From assembly GCA_028532855.1 (NCBI GenBank), contig JAQQAL010000051.1:1-64000 (forward strand): a stretch of DNA of 64,000 bases, given 5' to 3'. This document shows, one piece after another, positions 54,446 to 63,236 of this stretch. The notes under the pieces are model-generated. The model did not search any database, was not told where the DNA came from, and saw only the letters and a program-made list of their open reading frames with translations. The translations under genes were made by a program, and so were the position numbers. How positions within the stretch are numbered: the stretch's first letter is position 1; each line of letters begins with the position of its first letter. The DNA comes from Candidatus Thalassospirochaeta sargassi (GTDB lineage Bacteria; Spirochaetota; Spirochaetia; UBA9216).

Positions 54446-55231
54446 ATGAGAAAGTTATTAACTGTTCTGTGTCTGACAGTTTTTCTGTCAGCGGTCGCAG
54501 GCCCGGTTTTTTCACAGGAAGCTGTTGATCCGGATGCCGGTGCCGGCTTACAAATTCCATTTGTTGATCTCACAATTTCTCAACCTGAGAATAATCAGGA
54601 AGTAGCTCTGTCAATTCAGCTCATACTGCTGCTTGCTGTACTTACCCTTGCTCCCTCCATCATTATTTTGACGACAAGTTTTCTTAGAATCTCAATAATT
54701 TTTGATTTTATAAGACGATCTCTTTCACTGCAATCGGTTCCCCCCAATAGTGTATTGAACGGGATTGCTTTGTTTCTTACCCTTTTTATAATGTGGCCGA
54801 CTTTTACAACCGCATACGAAAACGGATTCAGGCCATTTGCCGACGGCGATATAGGGCTTGAAGAACTGTATGAGGAAACAGAAAAACCTTTACGCCTTTT
54901 CATGTATAAGCAGATGGATGGAAAATACGATAATATTCAGCTCTTTATGAAGATGGCTGATATGGATAAACCCCAGACTGCCGCTGATGTTCCTACATAT
55001 ATTCTGATCCCTGCTTTTATTCTTAACGAACTGACTGTTGCTTTCAAGATTGGTATATTTCTTTTTATACCATTCATAATTATAGATATGGTAGTTGCCT
55101 CTACACTGATGTCAATGGGTATGATCATGCTCCCCCCTGCTATGATCTCTCTGCCCTTCAAATTGATACTGTTTATTCTTGTAGATGGCTGGAGTCTGAT
55201 AACTCAGCAGGTTGTGCTGAGTTTCATGTGA
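54446..55231 (+). CDS. fliP: Flagellar export gate protein FliP
   Basis: A 261-residue export gate subunit with a cleavable signal peptide (about 1-23) and four membrane helices. TSFLRISIIFDFIRRSL, PPNSVLNGIALFLTLF, and the FKIGIFLFIPFIIIDMVVASTLMSMGM region are hallmarks. It forms the 5:4:1 FliP-FliQ-FliR core of the export channel. The ATG follows a GGGGGGG run 52 bases after fliO; the gap contains TAGAAT (54415), which alone does not support a promoter. Confidence 0.96.
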   Translation: MRKLLTVLCLTVFLSAVAGPVFSQEAVDPDAGAGLQIPFVDLTISQPENNQEVALSIQLILLLAVLTLAPSIIILTTSFLRISIIFDFIRRSLSLQSVPPNSVLNGIALFLTLFIMWPTFTTAYENGFRPFADGDIGLEELYEETEKPLRLFMYKQMDGKYDNIQLFMKMADMDKPQTAADVPTYILIPAFILNELTVAFKIGIFLFIPFIIIDMVVASTLMSMGMIMLPPAMISLPFKLILFILVDGWSLITQQVVLSFM

Positions 55232-55242
55232 GGTAGGTTTGG

Positions 55243-55512
55243 ATGAGTACAGGTTTTATTGTTGAAATGATCAGATCAGCGGTTTTTCTCGTTCTACAGC
55301 TTGCAGCACCAATGCTGCTGGCAGGTTTGCTTGTTGGTTTGCTTGTTTCTATTTTTCAGGCAACAACATCAATCCAGGAACAGACTTTGACCTTTGTTCC
55401 CAAGATTGCGGCCATACTTATCGTCCTTGTTTTTTCAGCTGAATGGATATTTACGTCGCTGCGTGAATATACTGTCAACCTTTTTCAGCTGATACCGTCG
55501 ATATCGGGTTAG
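55243..55512 (+). CDS. fliQ: Flagellar export gate protein FliQ
   Basis: An 89-residue protein with two membrane helices (about 14-37 and 52-73). The LVSIFQATTSIQEQTLTFVPKI segment between them is the FliQ signature. Four copies wrap the FliP-FliR core. It lies between fliP and fliR with gaps of 11 and 7 bases. Confidence 0.95.
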   Translation: MSTGFIVEMIRSAVFLVLQLAAPMLLAGLLVGLLVSIFQATTSIQEQTLTFVPKIAAILIVLVFSAEWIFTSLREYTVNLFQLIPSISG

Positions 55513-55519
55513 GGTTCTG

Positions 55520-56317
55520 ATGACGCTTGATTTTCTGGTTGCGGAAGCACAGATTTTTCTTCTCGTTCTTACCAGGATATTGGTATTTATTGAGATTGCT
55601 CCGTTACTTAATTCCGGGGCAATCCCGCAGATAGGGAAAATTGGTCTTGCTTTTTTTGCTTCAACGGCTGTTCTTCCCTGGGTTGTCACAAGCGGTGTGT
55701 ATACCATACCTGATACAGGTCTTAATTTTGTTTTCATCATGATTGGCGAGGCTCTGATAGGCGTTATCATGGGTTTTTTCATCGTTATAATTATGGCTGT
55801 ATTCCAGCTTGCTGGACAGTTTTTCTCCACTCAGATGGGGTTTGCCTCCTCGCAGGTCTATGACCCGCTTGCACAGATTCAGATACCCTTGATGGGGCAA
55901 TTTCTGAACCTTACTGCTATGCTGATTTTTCTTACAATCGGCGGTTTTCAGAAACTGTTTTTAGGCGGTATTTATCAGAGTTTCAGAGCGGTTACAGTCT
56001 CTCAGGTAATGGAGAACCGGGATACGATAATTCCCATGCTTTTGTCCAGTATGAGCGGATTATTCGGTCAGGCGCTTATCATTGCGCTTCCGATTATGGG
56101 CGTACTGCTTTTAATGCAGATTACAATGGGACTGCTGGCAAAGGCTGCACCACAGATGAACCTGCTGATGCTGTCGTTTCCTCTGAATATTTTTATGGCT
56201 TTTCTTGTGCTGGTAGCGGTTATGCCAATGATGATCCAGAGCTTTGAACACGTTCTGGATAACGGGTTCGAGGGGCTGAATCATCTTATTAAAGCTATGG
56301 CGGGGAGGCTGAATTAA
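55520..56317 (+). CDS. fliR: Flagellar export gate protein FliR
   Basis: A 265-residue export gate subunit with about six membrane helices. The N-terminal VLTRILVFIEIAPLLNSGAIP, AGQFFSTQMGFASSQVYDP and APQMNLLMLSFPLNI segments match the family. It completes the FliP-FliQ-FliR core. Its stop shares one base with the flhB start. Confidence 0.94.
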   Translation: MTLDFLVAEAQIFLLVLTRILVFIEIAPLLNSGAIPQIGKIGLAFFASTAVLPWVVTSGVYTIPDTGLNFVFIMIGEALIGVIMGFFIVIIMAVFQLAGQFFSTQMGFASSQVYDPLAQIQIPLMGQFLNLTAMLIFLTIGGFQKLFLGGIYQSFRAVTVSQVMENRDTIIPMLLSSMSGLFGQALIIALPIMGVLLLMQITMGLLAKAAPQMNLLMLSFPLNIFMAFLVLVAVMPMMIQSFEHVLDNGFEGLNHLIKAMAGRLN

Positions 56318-57504
56318 TGAAATGCTTATCAGATGATCTGCGCCGCCCGGTATGCAGTTATTCGCTTAAGAATGAGTATGCACAGCGTTTTTTCAGCGAT
56401 GAGTCCATCGCAATCGATCTTCAGTGGTTTGCTCCCGAAGATGAGGGACGCACTGAAGATCCGACGGAATACAAACTGCGTAAAGCCCGGGAAGAAGGCA
56501 AGGTTGCAAAATCAGCTGATCTTACCTCAGCAATAGTATTGATTTTCTGTATTACAGCACTTGCCGCGTTCGGATCATCTATGGTAGAGGGTATGCGTGA
56601 CATGATGGTTTTTTTCTTTTCAAACGCAACCAAGCTTGACCCAGTAGACTCTCCGGAGGCGGGCGTAATGGCACTGTCATATTTTGTGCGGATTGCCCTG
56701 CCTATAGCTTCCGTCGCATTTGTGGCGGCCTTTGCCGGAAATGTATTCCAGGTCGGTGTAAAATTTTCAACCAAACCTATTACACCCGACCCGAGCAAGA
56801 TAATTCCCCGCTTTGGTAAATGGTTTCAGCGATCATTCATGTCGGCGGAGGCAGGATTCAACCTTATGAAGTCTATTGTGAAGGTTCTGATAATAGGTGG
56901 AATTGCTTTTCTGAATATCAGATTGGAATTTGATCGTATTGTAGGTTTTATTCAGCTGACTTTTCTTGAGGCTTTTTCAACGCTTTCCGGCATAGCATTC
57001 CGGATCATGCTTGAAGCTGCAATCGCCATGCTGATATTTGCCATTGCCGATTATCGTTTTCAGAAAAAGCAGCATATAGATTCTCTCAAAATGTCGAAGC
57101 AGGAAGTCAAGGAAGAACGAAAGATGACCGAGGGCGATCCTCTTATAAAGAGCCGCCTGAGGGAACGGATGCGTGAAATAATGACCCGCGACATGATTCG
57201 AAAAATTCCTGAAGCCGATGTTGTTATAACCAACCCGACCCATTTTGCAGTTGTAATGCAGTGGGATCGCGAAAAGATGCAGGCCCCTATGGTAACAGCC
57301 AAGGGGCAGGATAACATGGCCTTCAGAATCAGAGGGATTGCTACTGAAAATAATGTTCCGATTATGGAAAACAAGCCGCTTGCGCGAGCCCTCTATGCTG
57401 AGGTTGAGATAGGTGATTATATTCCGGAGCAGTATTATCAGGCAATGGCTGTAATTCTTGCAGAGGTTTACAGGATGCGCGGTGAAACCATGGAGGCCGT
57501 ATAA
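56317..57504 (+). CDS. flhB: Flagellar export switch protein FlhB
   Basis: A 395-residue export gate protein. After an unusually long N-terminus (about 40 residues) come EGRTEDPTEYKLRKAREEG, four membrane helices and a cytoplasmic domain (about 255-395). The autocleavage site is NPTH (Asn306-His309), used to switch export from hook to filament proteins with FliK. GGGGAGG lies 9 bases upstream, and the ATG overlaps the fliR stop by 1 base. The flhA start overlaps its stop by 1 base. Confidence 0.96.
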   Translation: MKCLSDDLRRPVCSYSLKNEYAQRFFSDESIAIDLQWFAPEDEGRTEDPTEYKLRKAREEGKVAKSADLTSAIVLIFCITALAAFGSSMVEGMRDMMVFFFSNATKLDPVDSPEAGVMALSYFVRIALPIASVAFVAAFAGNVFQVGVKFSTKPITPDPSKIIPRFGKWFQRSFMSAEAGFNLMKSIVKVLIIGGIAFLNIRLEFDRIVGFIQLTFLEAFSTLSGIAFRIMLEAAIAMLIFAIADYRFQKKQHIDSLKMSKQEVKEERKMTEGDPLIKSRLRERMREIMTRDMIRKIPEADVVITNPTHFAVVMQWDREKMQAPMVTAKGQDNMAFRIRGIATENNVPIMENKPLARALYAEVEIGDYIPEQYYQAMAVILAEVYRMRGETMEAV

Positions 57505-59636
57505 TGTCAGATAACCAGAACGGTACAATAATAGACAGGGTTCTGCTGTCTTTTAAAAGCGGAAGAACTGATATATTTGTAGCCATAGGTGTTATAGCGG
57601 TAATTATGATGCTGCTTATTCCGCTGCCTACGGTGATTCTAGATATGCTGATGTCGGTCAACCTCGTCATGAGTGTTATGATTATTCTTATAACCCTGTA
57701 CACAAGACGAGCACTTGATTTTTCTATTTTCCCGACCCTGCTGCTTGTAACAACCCTATTCAGTCTTGCCCTTAACGTAAGTTCGACAAGGCTTATTCTC
57801 TCAAAGGGTGCTCAGTTTGACGGCCGGATAGTAACCGGTTTTGCTACCTTTGTTGTCGGTACCACCGGCAGTGAAGGCCTGGTAATAGGTCTTATTATCT
57901 TTATAGTTTTAATTGCCGTACAGTTCATAGTTATCACCAAGGGTGCCACAAGAGTTGCCGAGGTAGCCGCAAGGTTCACCCTCGATTCTTTGCCGGGTAA
58001 ACAGATGGCGATTGAAGCAGAATATAATTCCGGAGCTATCACCGAGGAAGAGGCTACCCGGAAAAAATCGGACCTTCAGAAGGAAGCTGACTTTTACGGA
58101 GCCATGGACGGAGCCTCGAAGTTTGTTTCCGGTAATGTAAAGATAGGTATTCTGATAACCGTTATCAACATAGTCGGCGGACTCGTAGTTGGAATGGTAA
58201 TACATGGTGAACCAGCCGGTATGGCATTATCTACCTATATTACTTTTGCAATTGGTGACGGACTTGTGAGTCAGATACCGTCATTGTTCATTTCAACAGC
58301 AACAGGTTTTATTGTTACGCGAGCGATATCGGATGGAACTTTCGGAGAGGACGTTACAACTCAATTTTCCGCCCAGGGTCAGATTTACTGGGTTGGCGCC
58401 GGATTCCTTTTTCTTCTAGGTATTCTTCCCGGTTTTCCATGGTATGTACTTTTTCCGCTTGCAATTCTGCTTGTCTATATAGGTTTCAGACTGAAGCGGC
58501 GCTCACAGAAGGAAAAATCATTTGAAGCGATGGAATCCGAGGCTGAACAGCAGGCCGGAACGGAGCCTGCAGAGATGGCGCCAATTGTACCGCTTGATCA
58601 GCTCTCCATTGAACTTGGTTACGGTTTGATTCCCCTTGTAGATAAGGATCATGGTGCGGAGCTGCTTGACAGAATAACCAGAATACGCCGTGAATCCGCT
58701 CTTGAATTGGGGCTTGTTGTTCCAAAAATAAGAATTGTAGACAATATGAGGCTTGAGCCGGCAGAGTATTGCATAAAGATTAAGGGTGTCGAGGTAGGCA
58801 AGGCTGTTATTAGAACAGGTCTCTACATGGCAATCAATCCCGGTCATGCGGATGATGAGATAGATGGCGAAACAACCTTTGATCCTACCTTCGGACTGCC
58901 TGCAAAGTGGATCACCGAGGACGACAGGGACAGGGCAGAGCGTCTCGGGTATACGGTTGTTGATTCACCCTCAATAATTGCAACTCATCTGACGGAGATT
59001 ATAAAGAAGCATGCTCACGAAATGATAGGCCGTCAGGAGGTTCAGAAAATCCTCGACAGCCTGCGTTCAGATTATTCTGCCGTTGTAGATGAGGTTACAA
59101 AGGCGATGAGTACCGGTGAAATACAGAAGGTACTTCAGGGCCTGCTTGTTGAACAGGTATCTATAAGAAATATGATCCCCATTCTCGAAACACTGGCTGA
59201 CTACATAACAATTACGAAGGATACTACCTTCCTTATTGAAAAGGTTCGCCAGGCCCTGTCAAGGCAGATATGTCTGCAATATTCGGATGACGACAAGGTG
59301 ATAAGGGTTCTGACAATAAAACCCGAGCTTGAACAGATTATAGGAGATTCTAAGATTGAAACCGCAAACGGTGTGATGGCGGCGCTTGAACCTAATACTC
59401 ATCGCAGGTGGATCACAGCGGTTGCGAACAGTGTCAGAGCGGTTGAGCAGGCAGGTGTATTCCCAATTATCTTATGCTCGGAGGCTGTCCGGGCCCTTGT
59501 ACGTGCAAGTGTAAAACGAGATTTCCCTTCGATAGTAGTTCTGTCGGTACCGGAAGTCGTTTCAAATGTAAATGTAGAAACTTTGGGAGAAATCTCACTT
59601 GAAGAAAGTAATATAGAACAAGAGGTTAATTTGTAA
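57504..59636 (+). CDS. flhA: Flagellar export apparatus protein FlhA
   Basis: A 710-residue protein with eight membrane helices (about 20-320) and a large cytoplasmic domain (about 350-710). The FHIPEP-family features include LLLVTTLFSLALNVSSTRLIL, FVVGTTGSEGLVIGLIIF, the conserved ARFTLDSLPGKQMAIEAE loop and GDGLVSQIPSLFIS. It forms a nonameric ring that couples export to the proton gradient. flhF follows with no gap. Confidence 0.97.
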   Translation: MSDNQNGTIIDRVLLSFKSGRTDIFVAIGVIAVIMMLLIPLPTVILDMLMSVNLVMSVMIILITLYTRRALDFSIFPTLLLVTTLFSLALNVSSTRLILSKGAQFDGRIVTGFATFVVGTTGSEGLVIGLIIFIVLIAVQFIVITKGATRVAEVAARFTLDSLPGKQMAIEAEYNSGAITEEEATRKKSDLQKEADFYGAMDGASKFVSGNVKIGILITVINIVGGLVVGMVIHGEPAGMALSTYITFAIGDGLVSQIPSLFISTATGFIVTRAISDGTFGEDVTTQFSAQGQIYWVGAGFLFLLGILPGFPWYVLFPLAILLVYIGFRLKRRSQKEKSFEAMESEAEQQAGTEPAEMAPIVPLDQLSIELGYGLIPLVDKDHGAELLDRITRIRRESALELGLVVPKIRIVDNMRLEPAEYCIKIKGVEVGKAVIRTGLYMAINPGHADDEIDGETTFDPTFGLPAKWITEDDRDRAERLGYTVVDSPSIIATHLTEIIKKHAHEMIGRQEVQKILDSLRSDYSAVVDEVTKAMSTGEIQKVLQGLLVEQVSIRNMIPILETLADYITITKDTTFLIEKVRQALSRQICLQYSDDDKVIRVLTIKPELEQIIGDSKIETANGVMAALEPNTHRRWITAVANSVRAVEQAGVFPIILCSEAVRALVRASVKRDFPSIVVLSVPEVVSNVNVETLGEISLEESNIEQEVNL

Positions 59637-60782
59637 ATGGAATATTTTAAGGAACAGGGGACATCCTATATGGAAGCCGTAACAAAGGTTAAAACTATTT
59701 ACGGTGAAAGCGCGAAGATTCTTAATCATCGCAGTATCAGATATGGTGGATTTCTGGGTATGTTTTCCAAGGAGGGTGTTGAGGTTGAAGGTTATATCAA
59801 CACCGAACCTGTGTCTGTAAAAAATAATTTTGATGCCGAAAAGAAAAAATTGATAGCCGCGGCAGGGGTAAAGCGCGATGATACCCTTACCAGGGTTCTC
59901 GATATGGTCAAGTCGATTGATGAGAAGATAGAATCCGGCGCAGGGGGCGGTGGGCATACTGATCCAGAAACAATCGAAAAAATTGAAGAACTCCTTATTC
60001 TGAACGATTTTTCATACAAGCTGGTTAAAAGTACATGCGCAAGGCTGAGATCGGAGCTGTCACTTGAACAGCTTGGTGATTTTGAGGTAGTAAAACAGAA
60101 GACCCTTGAGTGGATGGCAGAATCGCTTAAGATATACACCGACACTCCGGAACGAAAGGGGAAGATAATAATTCTTGTAGGACCCACCGGTGTTGGTAAG
60201 ACTACTACAATTGCAAAGCTCGCAGCTTTGAATGGTCTGGGTATCAAGGGTGAGGCTCCAAAAAGTGTGAGAATGATTACAATTGATAATTATCGTATAG
60301 GCGCGAAGGGGCAGATTCAGACCTACGGTGATTTAATGAATATACCTGTTTCCTGCGTGGAATCGGTTGATGAACTGAGAAATAAACTGCTTCTATATCA
60401 GGAAGCTGATCTTATTCTTGTAGATACCATGGGCCGATCTCCGCGGGATTATCAGAACCTTGCTCAGATGCGTGAACTTCTTGATACCTGTGGAAAGGAT
60501 GCCGAGATTTTTCTGACAGTCAGTTCAACGACCAAGGCTGGGGATCTTAACGAAATTTTTGAAGAGTTTTCTTCATTTGGATATGATGCAGCAGTCCTGA
60601 CCAAGCTTGATGAAACCCAGAAACTTGGGAATGTAATATCGGTTTTGACTGAACATTCAACGCCTGTAGCATATGTAACCGACGGGCAGGGGGTTCCTCA
60701 GGATATTGAGCGGGCTGAAGTTGATAACCTGCTGAGACGTCTCGAGGGATTCAGGACGAGAGAATCTGCTATTTTTCAGTAG
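59637..60782 (+). CDS. flhF: SRP-type GTPase FlhF
   Basis: A 381-residue signal-recognition-particle-type GTPase that sets flagellar placement and number at the cell pole. The N-terminal B domain (about 1-110) is variable; the NG domain has G1 [10 protein letters not shown] (182-191), DNYRIGAKGQ, VDTMGRSPRD and TKLDETQKLG. In spirochetes FlhF is expected to place flagella at the cell ends. It pairs with FlhG, encoded 24 bases downstream. Confidence 0.96.
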   Translation: MEYFKEQGTSYMEAVTKVKTIYGESAKILNHRSIRYGGFLGMFSKEGVEVEGYINTEPVSVKNNFDAEKKKLIAAAGVKRDDTLTRVLDMVKSIDEKIESGAGGGGHTDPETIEKIEELLILNDFSYKLVKSTCARLRSELSLEQLGDFEVVKQKTLEWMAESLKIYTDTPERKGKIIILVGPTGVGKTTTIAKLAALNGLGIKGEAPKSVRMITIDNYRIGAKGQIQTYGDLMNIPVSCVESVDELRNKLLLYQEADLILVDTMGRSPRDYQNLAQMRELLDTCGKDAEIFLTVSSTTKAGDLNEIFEEFSSFGYDAAVLTKLDETQKLGNVISVLTEHSTPVAYVTDGQGVPQDIERAEVDNLLRRLEGFRTRESAIFQ

Positions 60783-60806
60783 AATGAGGAAAAAACGGAG
60801 TATTAG

Positions 60807-61676
60807 ATGACAGACCAGGCAGAACAGCTAAGAGAAATGATGAAAGGAAGAGATGAATCTTCCGGAAACGATGAAAATAGAACCAGAATTATAGCGGTCT
60901 CAAGCGGTAAGGGTGGTGTTGGAAAAACAAATATTTCCATTAATCTTGCAATCGCCTACGCTCAGCTGGGTAAAAAGGTTATTGTCCTTGATGCGGATCT
61001 AGGGCTGGCTAACGTAAATGTAGCCCTGGGTATTATTCCGAAATATAATCTTTATCACGTTATCAGAAAGCAGAAAACAATGCGTGATATCCTTTTAAAT
61101 ACTAATTACGGTATTCAGATTGTTGCCGGAGCATCAGGATTTTCTAAAATCGCGAACCTGTCCGATGAAGAACGTACGGGTTTTATAAAAGAGATGTCTG
61201 AACTTTCTTCGGCCGATGTCATAATCATTGATACAAGCGCAGGAGTTTCCAACAATGTTCTTTCGTTTATTGCTGCTGCTGATGATGTGATAATTGTTAC
61301 AACGCCTGAGCCCACGGCTATTACAGATGCCTACGGAATAATAAAAATCATAGCTACAGAGATTGATAACATGAATCTTTCTCTGAAGCTCGTAGTGAAC
61401 AGGGTTAAAAGCGTAACTGAAGGCAAGAAGGTCTCAGAACGGGTAATAAGTATAGCTGGACAGTTTTTGAATCTGAAGGTTGATTATCTAGGCTATGTTT
61501 ATGATGATCCGTCTGTTTCTGCTTCTGTGATCAAACAGAGGCCTTTTATGGTAGCTGAACCGGGATGTAAGGCGGCAATCTGCCTGAAGCATATTGCCGG
61601 CAGGCTTGAAAAGGTTGAATATAAAGAGGGAGGAGGCGTCTCCAGGTTTCTTAAGAAGCTTTTCGGCGGGATGTAA
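60807..61676 (+). CDS. flhG: MinD-like ATPase FlhG (YlxH/FleN)
   Basis: A 289-residue ParA/MinD-family ATPase that works with FlhF to control flagellar number. The deviant Walker A SSGKGGVGKT lies at 32-41, followed by VLDADLGLANVNVALG and IDTSAGVSNN. The C-terminal membrane-targeting amphipathic helix is RFLKKLFGG. An N-terminal peptide with Gln-rich DQAEQLREMMK resembles the FlhF-activating helix. GAGG lies upstream of the ATG. Confidence 0.95.
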   Translation: MTDQAEQLREMMKGRDESSGNDENRTRIIAVSSGKGGVGKTNISINLAIAYAQLGKKVIVLDADLGLANVNVALGIIPKYNLYHVIRKQKTMRDILLNTNYGIQIVAGASGFSKIANLSDEERTGFIKEMSELSSADVIIIDTSAGVSNNVLSFIAAADDVIIVTTPEPTAITDAYGIIKIIATEIDNMNLSLKLVVNRVKSVTEGKKVSERVISIAGQFLNLKVDYLGYVYDDPSVSASVIKQRPFMVAEPGCKAAICLKHIAGRLEKVEYKEGGGVSRFLKKLFGGM

Positions 61677-61731
61677 TTTGCCTTGCTGGCCATCCTTGAC
61701 TGTGAAAGTATTTTGAAATAAGCTGAATAAA

Positions 61732-62442
61732 ATGTTTAGTGAAAAAATAGATAATTGGAAACAGATTTCCGCCGGATTTGCAATATTCGGCTTTCTCCTT
61801 TCTATAATTACAGGTTTGATAGGCCGGGTTGGTTTTGGAATAATAATTATCAGGGCTCTGATATTCGCCCTTGTATTTGCCTGCATGGCATTATTGATTA
61901 TGAAGCTGCTTGAATCCTTCATTCCCGAACTGTTTAATACAGGGGATGATGATTTGGATGAAAATCAGGAATCATCTGCTATAATAGAAGATAGCGAAAG
62001 GGATGAGTCCGTTGCGGCTAACGGAAGCAGGCTTGATATTACTATTGAAGACGATGAAGCTGAAGCGGTCGAGGGAATTGAAGAACTCGGGGCTGCAGGA
62101 GATTCACTGGGTGATTCTGTTCAGTACGCAGAACCTTCAGGAGCTTCAGAACCGGAAGAACTTGAGGAAGTTGAAGCTGCTGTACCGGTTGAAGATGCAG
62201 AATCAGAGGCAGGGCCTGTACCTGCCGCTCCTGACACTGCTGGTGATGATGGCGATATGCCTGATATAGGGGTTTTTTCAGACAGCTTTACCCCGACAGA
62301 CTTAGCCGGAAACAGTGAAGGGTTGAGCAGCATAGATGGAATGGGCGGTTCAGGCTCAGCCGAGATTCTCGGTGATATGCATGAAACTCAGGAAATAGTC
62401 AAAGCTGTTAAGACAGTTTTAAAAAAAGACCAGGAAGGTTAA
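61732..62442 (+). CDS. Uncharacterised acidic membrane protein of the flagellar cluster
   Basis: A 236-residue protein that I do not recognise. Two hydrophobic helices (about 15-33 and 38-58) are followed by a strongly acidic, low-complexity domain rich in Glu, Asp, Ala, Ser and Gly (about 68-215) and a basic helical end (TQEIVKAVKTVLKKD). It lies 55 bases after flhG and 3 before fliA, so it is probably transcribed with them. A homologous gene in this slot would be a lineage-specific motility gene; I cannot name one. The start (ATG) has no strong Shine-Dalgarno. TTGACT at 61696 with TAAGCT at 61719 is a weak candidate promoter. Confidence 0.7.
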   Translation: MFSEKIDNWKQISAGFAIFGFLLSIITGLIGRVGFGIIIIRALIFALVFACMALLIMKLLESFIPELFNTGDDDLDENQESSAIIEDSERDESVAANGSRLDITIEDDEAEAVEGIEELGAAGDSLGDSVQYAEPSGASEPEELEEVEAAVPVEDAESEAGPVPAAPDTAGDDGDMPDIGVFSDSFTPTDLAGNSEGLSSIDGMGGSGSAEILGDMHETQEIVKAVKTVLKKDQEG

Positions 62443-62445
62443 TAG

Positions 62446-63234
62446 ATGGATGTAAAACAGCTCCAGAACAAGACGGAAGAAGAATTATGGGCAATGTATA
62501 GCAAGTCCAGAGATCCCGCCATCAGGGATGCCTTTGTTAAGCAGTATGCTCCGCTTGTTAAATATGTGGCCGGAAAGGTCGCGGTTGGAATGCCTCATAA
62601 TATTGAATTTGACGACCTGGTCGGTTACGGTGTTTTTGGATTGTTTGATGCAATTGAAAAATTTGATCCGGATAAACATGTTAAATTTAAAACATATGCA
62701 GTGACAAGGATAAGAGGTGCAATTTTTGATGAGCTCAGATCAATCGACTGGGTCCCGAGATCGGTAAGACAGAAAACCCGTGAGGTTGAGGATGCAGTAC
62801 ACAGGCTTGAGGCATCATTGGGCAGATCAGTTAGCGATAATGAAATTGCCAATGAAATGGGCATGAATATGAAGGATTACCAGAAAACTATTATTAAAAT
62901 CAGCGGAACATCAATTCTTTCGCTTAATGATGTCTGGTATACCGGTGAAGATAACGACAAGGTCTCAATTGTAGACAGTATAGAATCTCCGCAGGGGCTG
63001 AACCCCGATATTATCGTAGAGAAAGATGAAATAAAGAGAGTAATAATTGAAGCTATAAATGAGCTGCCAGAAAAAGAGAAAAAGGTGCTTGTCCTATATT
63101 ATTACGAAGACCTTACCCTGAAGGAGATAGGCAAGGTTCTTGAAGTAACAGAATCAAGGGTTTCACAGCTGCATACCAAGGCCATTATGCGCCTGAGGGC
63201 AAAGCTTACAAATCTGAAGAAAGGTATTTTATAG
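62446..63234 (+). CDS. fliA: Flagellar sigma factor FliA/SigD/WhiG (sigma28)
   Basis: A 262-residue sigma70-family factor of the sigma28 group. Region 2 has [30 protein letters not shown] and [30 protein letters not shown] in parts, then region 3, and the C-terminal region 4 helix-turn-helix ([24 protein letters not shown]). It directs late flagellar genes such as filament genes, which lie elsewhere. It sits at the end of the cluster in the slot occupied by sigD in the Bacillus fla/che region. The anti-sigma factor FlgM is not seen nearby. Confidence 0.95.
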   Translation: MDVKQLQNKTEEELWAMYSKSRDPAIRDAFVKQYAPLVKYVAGKVAVGMPHNIEFDDLVGYGVFGLFDAIEKFDPDKHVKFKTYAVTRIRGAIFDELRSIDWVPRSVRQKTREVEDAVHRLEASLGRSVSDNEIANEMGMNMKDYQKTIIKISGTSILSLNDVWYTGEDNDKVSIVDSIESPQGLNPDIIVEKDEIKRVIIEAINELPEKEKKVLVLYYYEDLTLKEIGKVLEVTESRVSQLHTKAIMRLRAKLTNLKKGIL

Positions 63235-63236
63235 GT

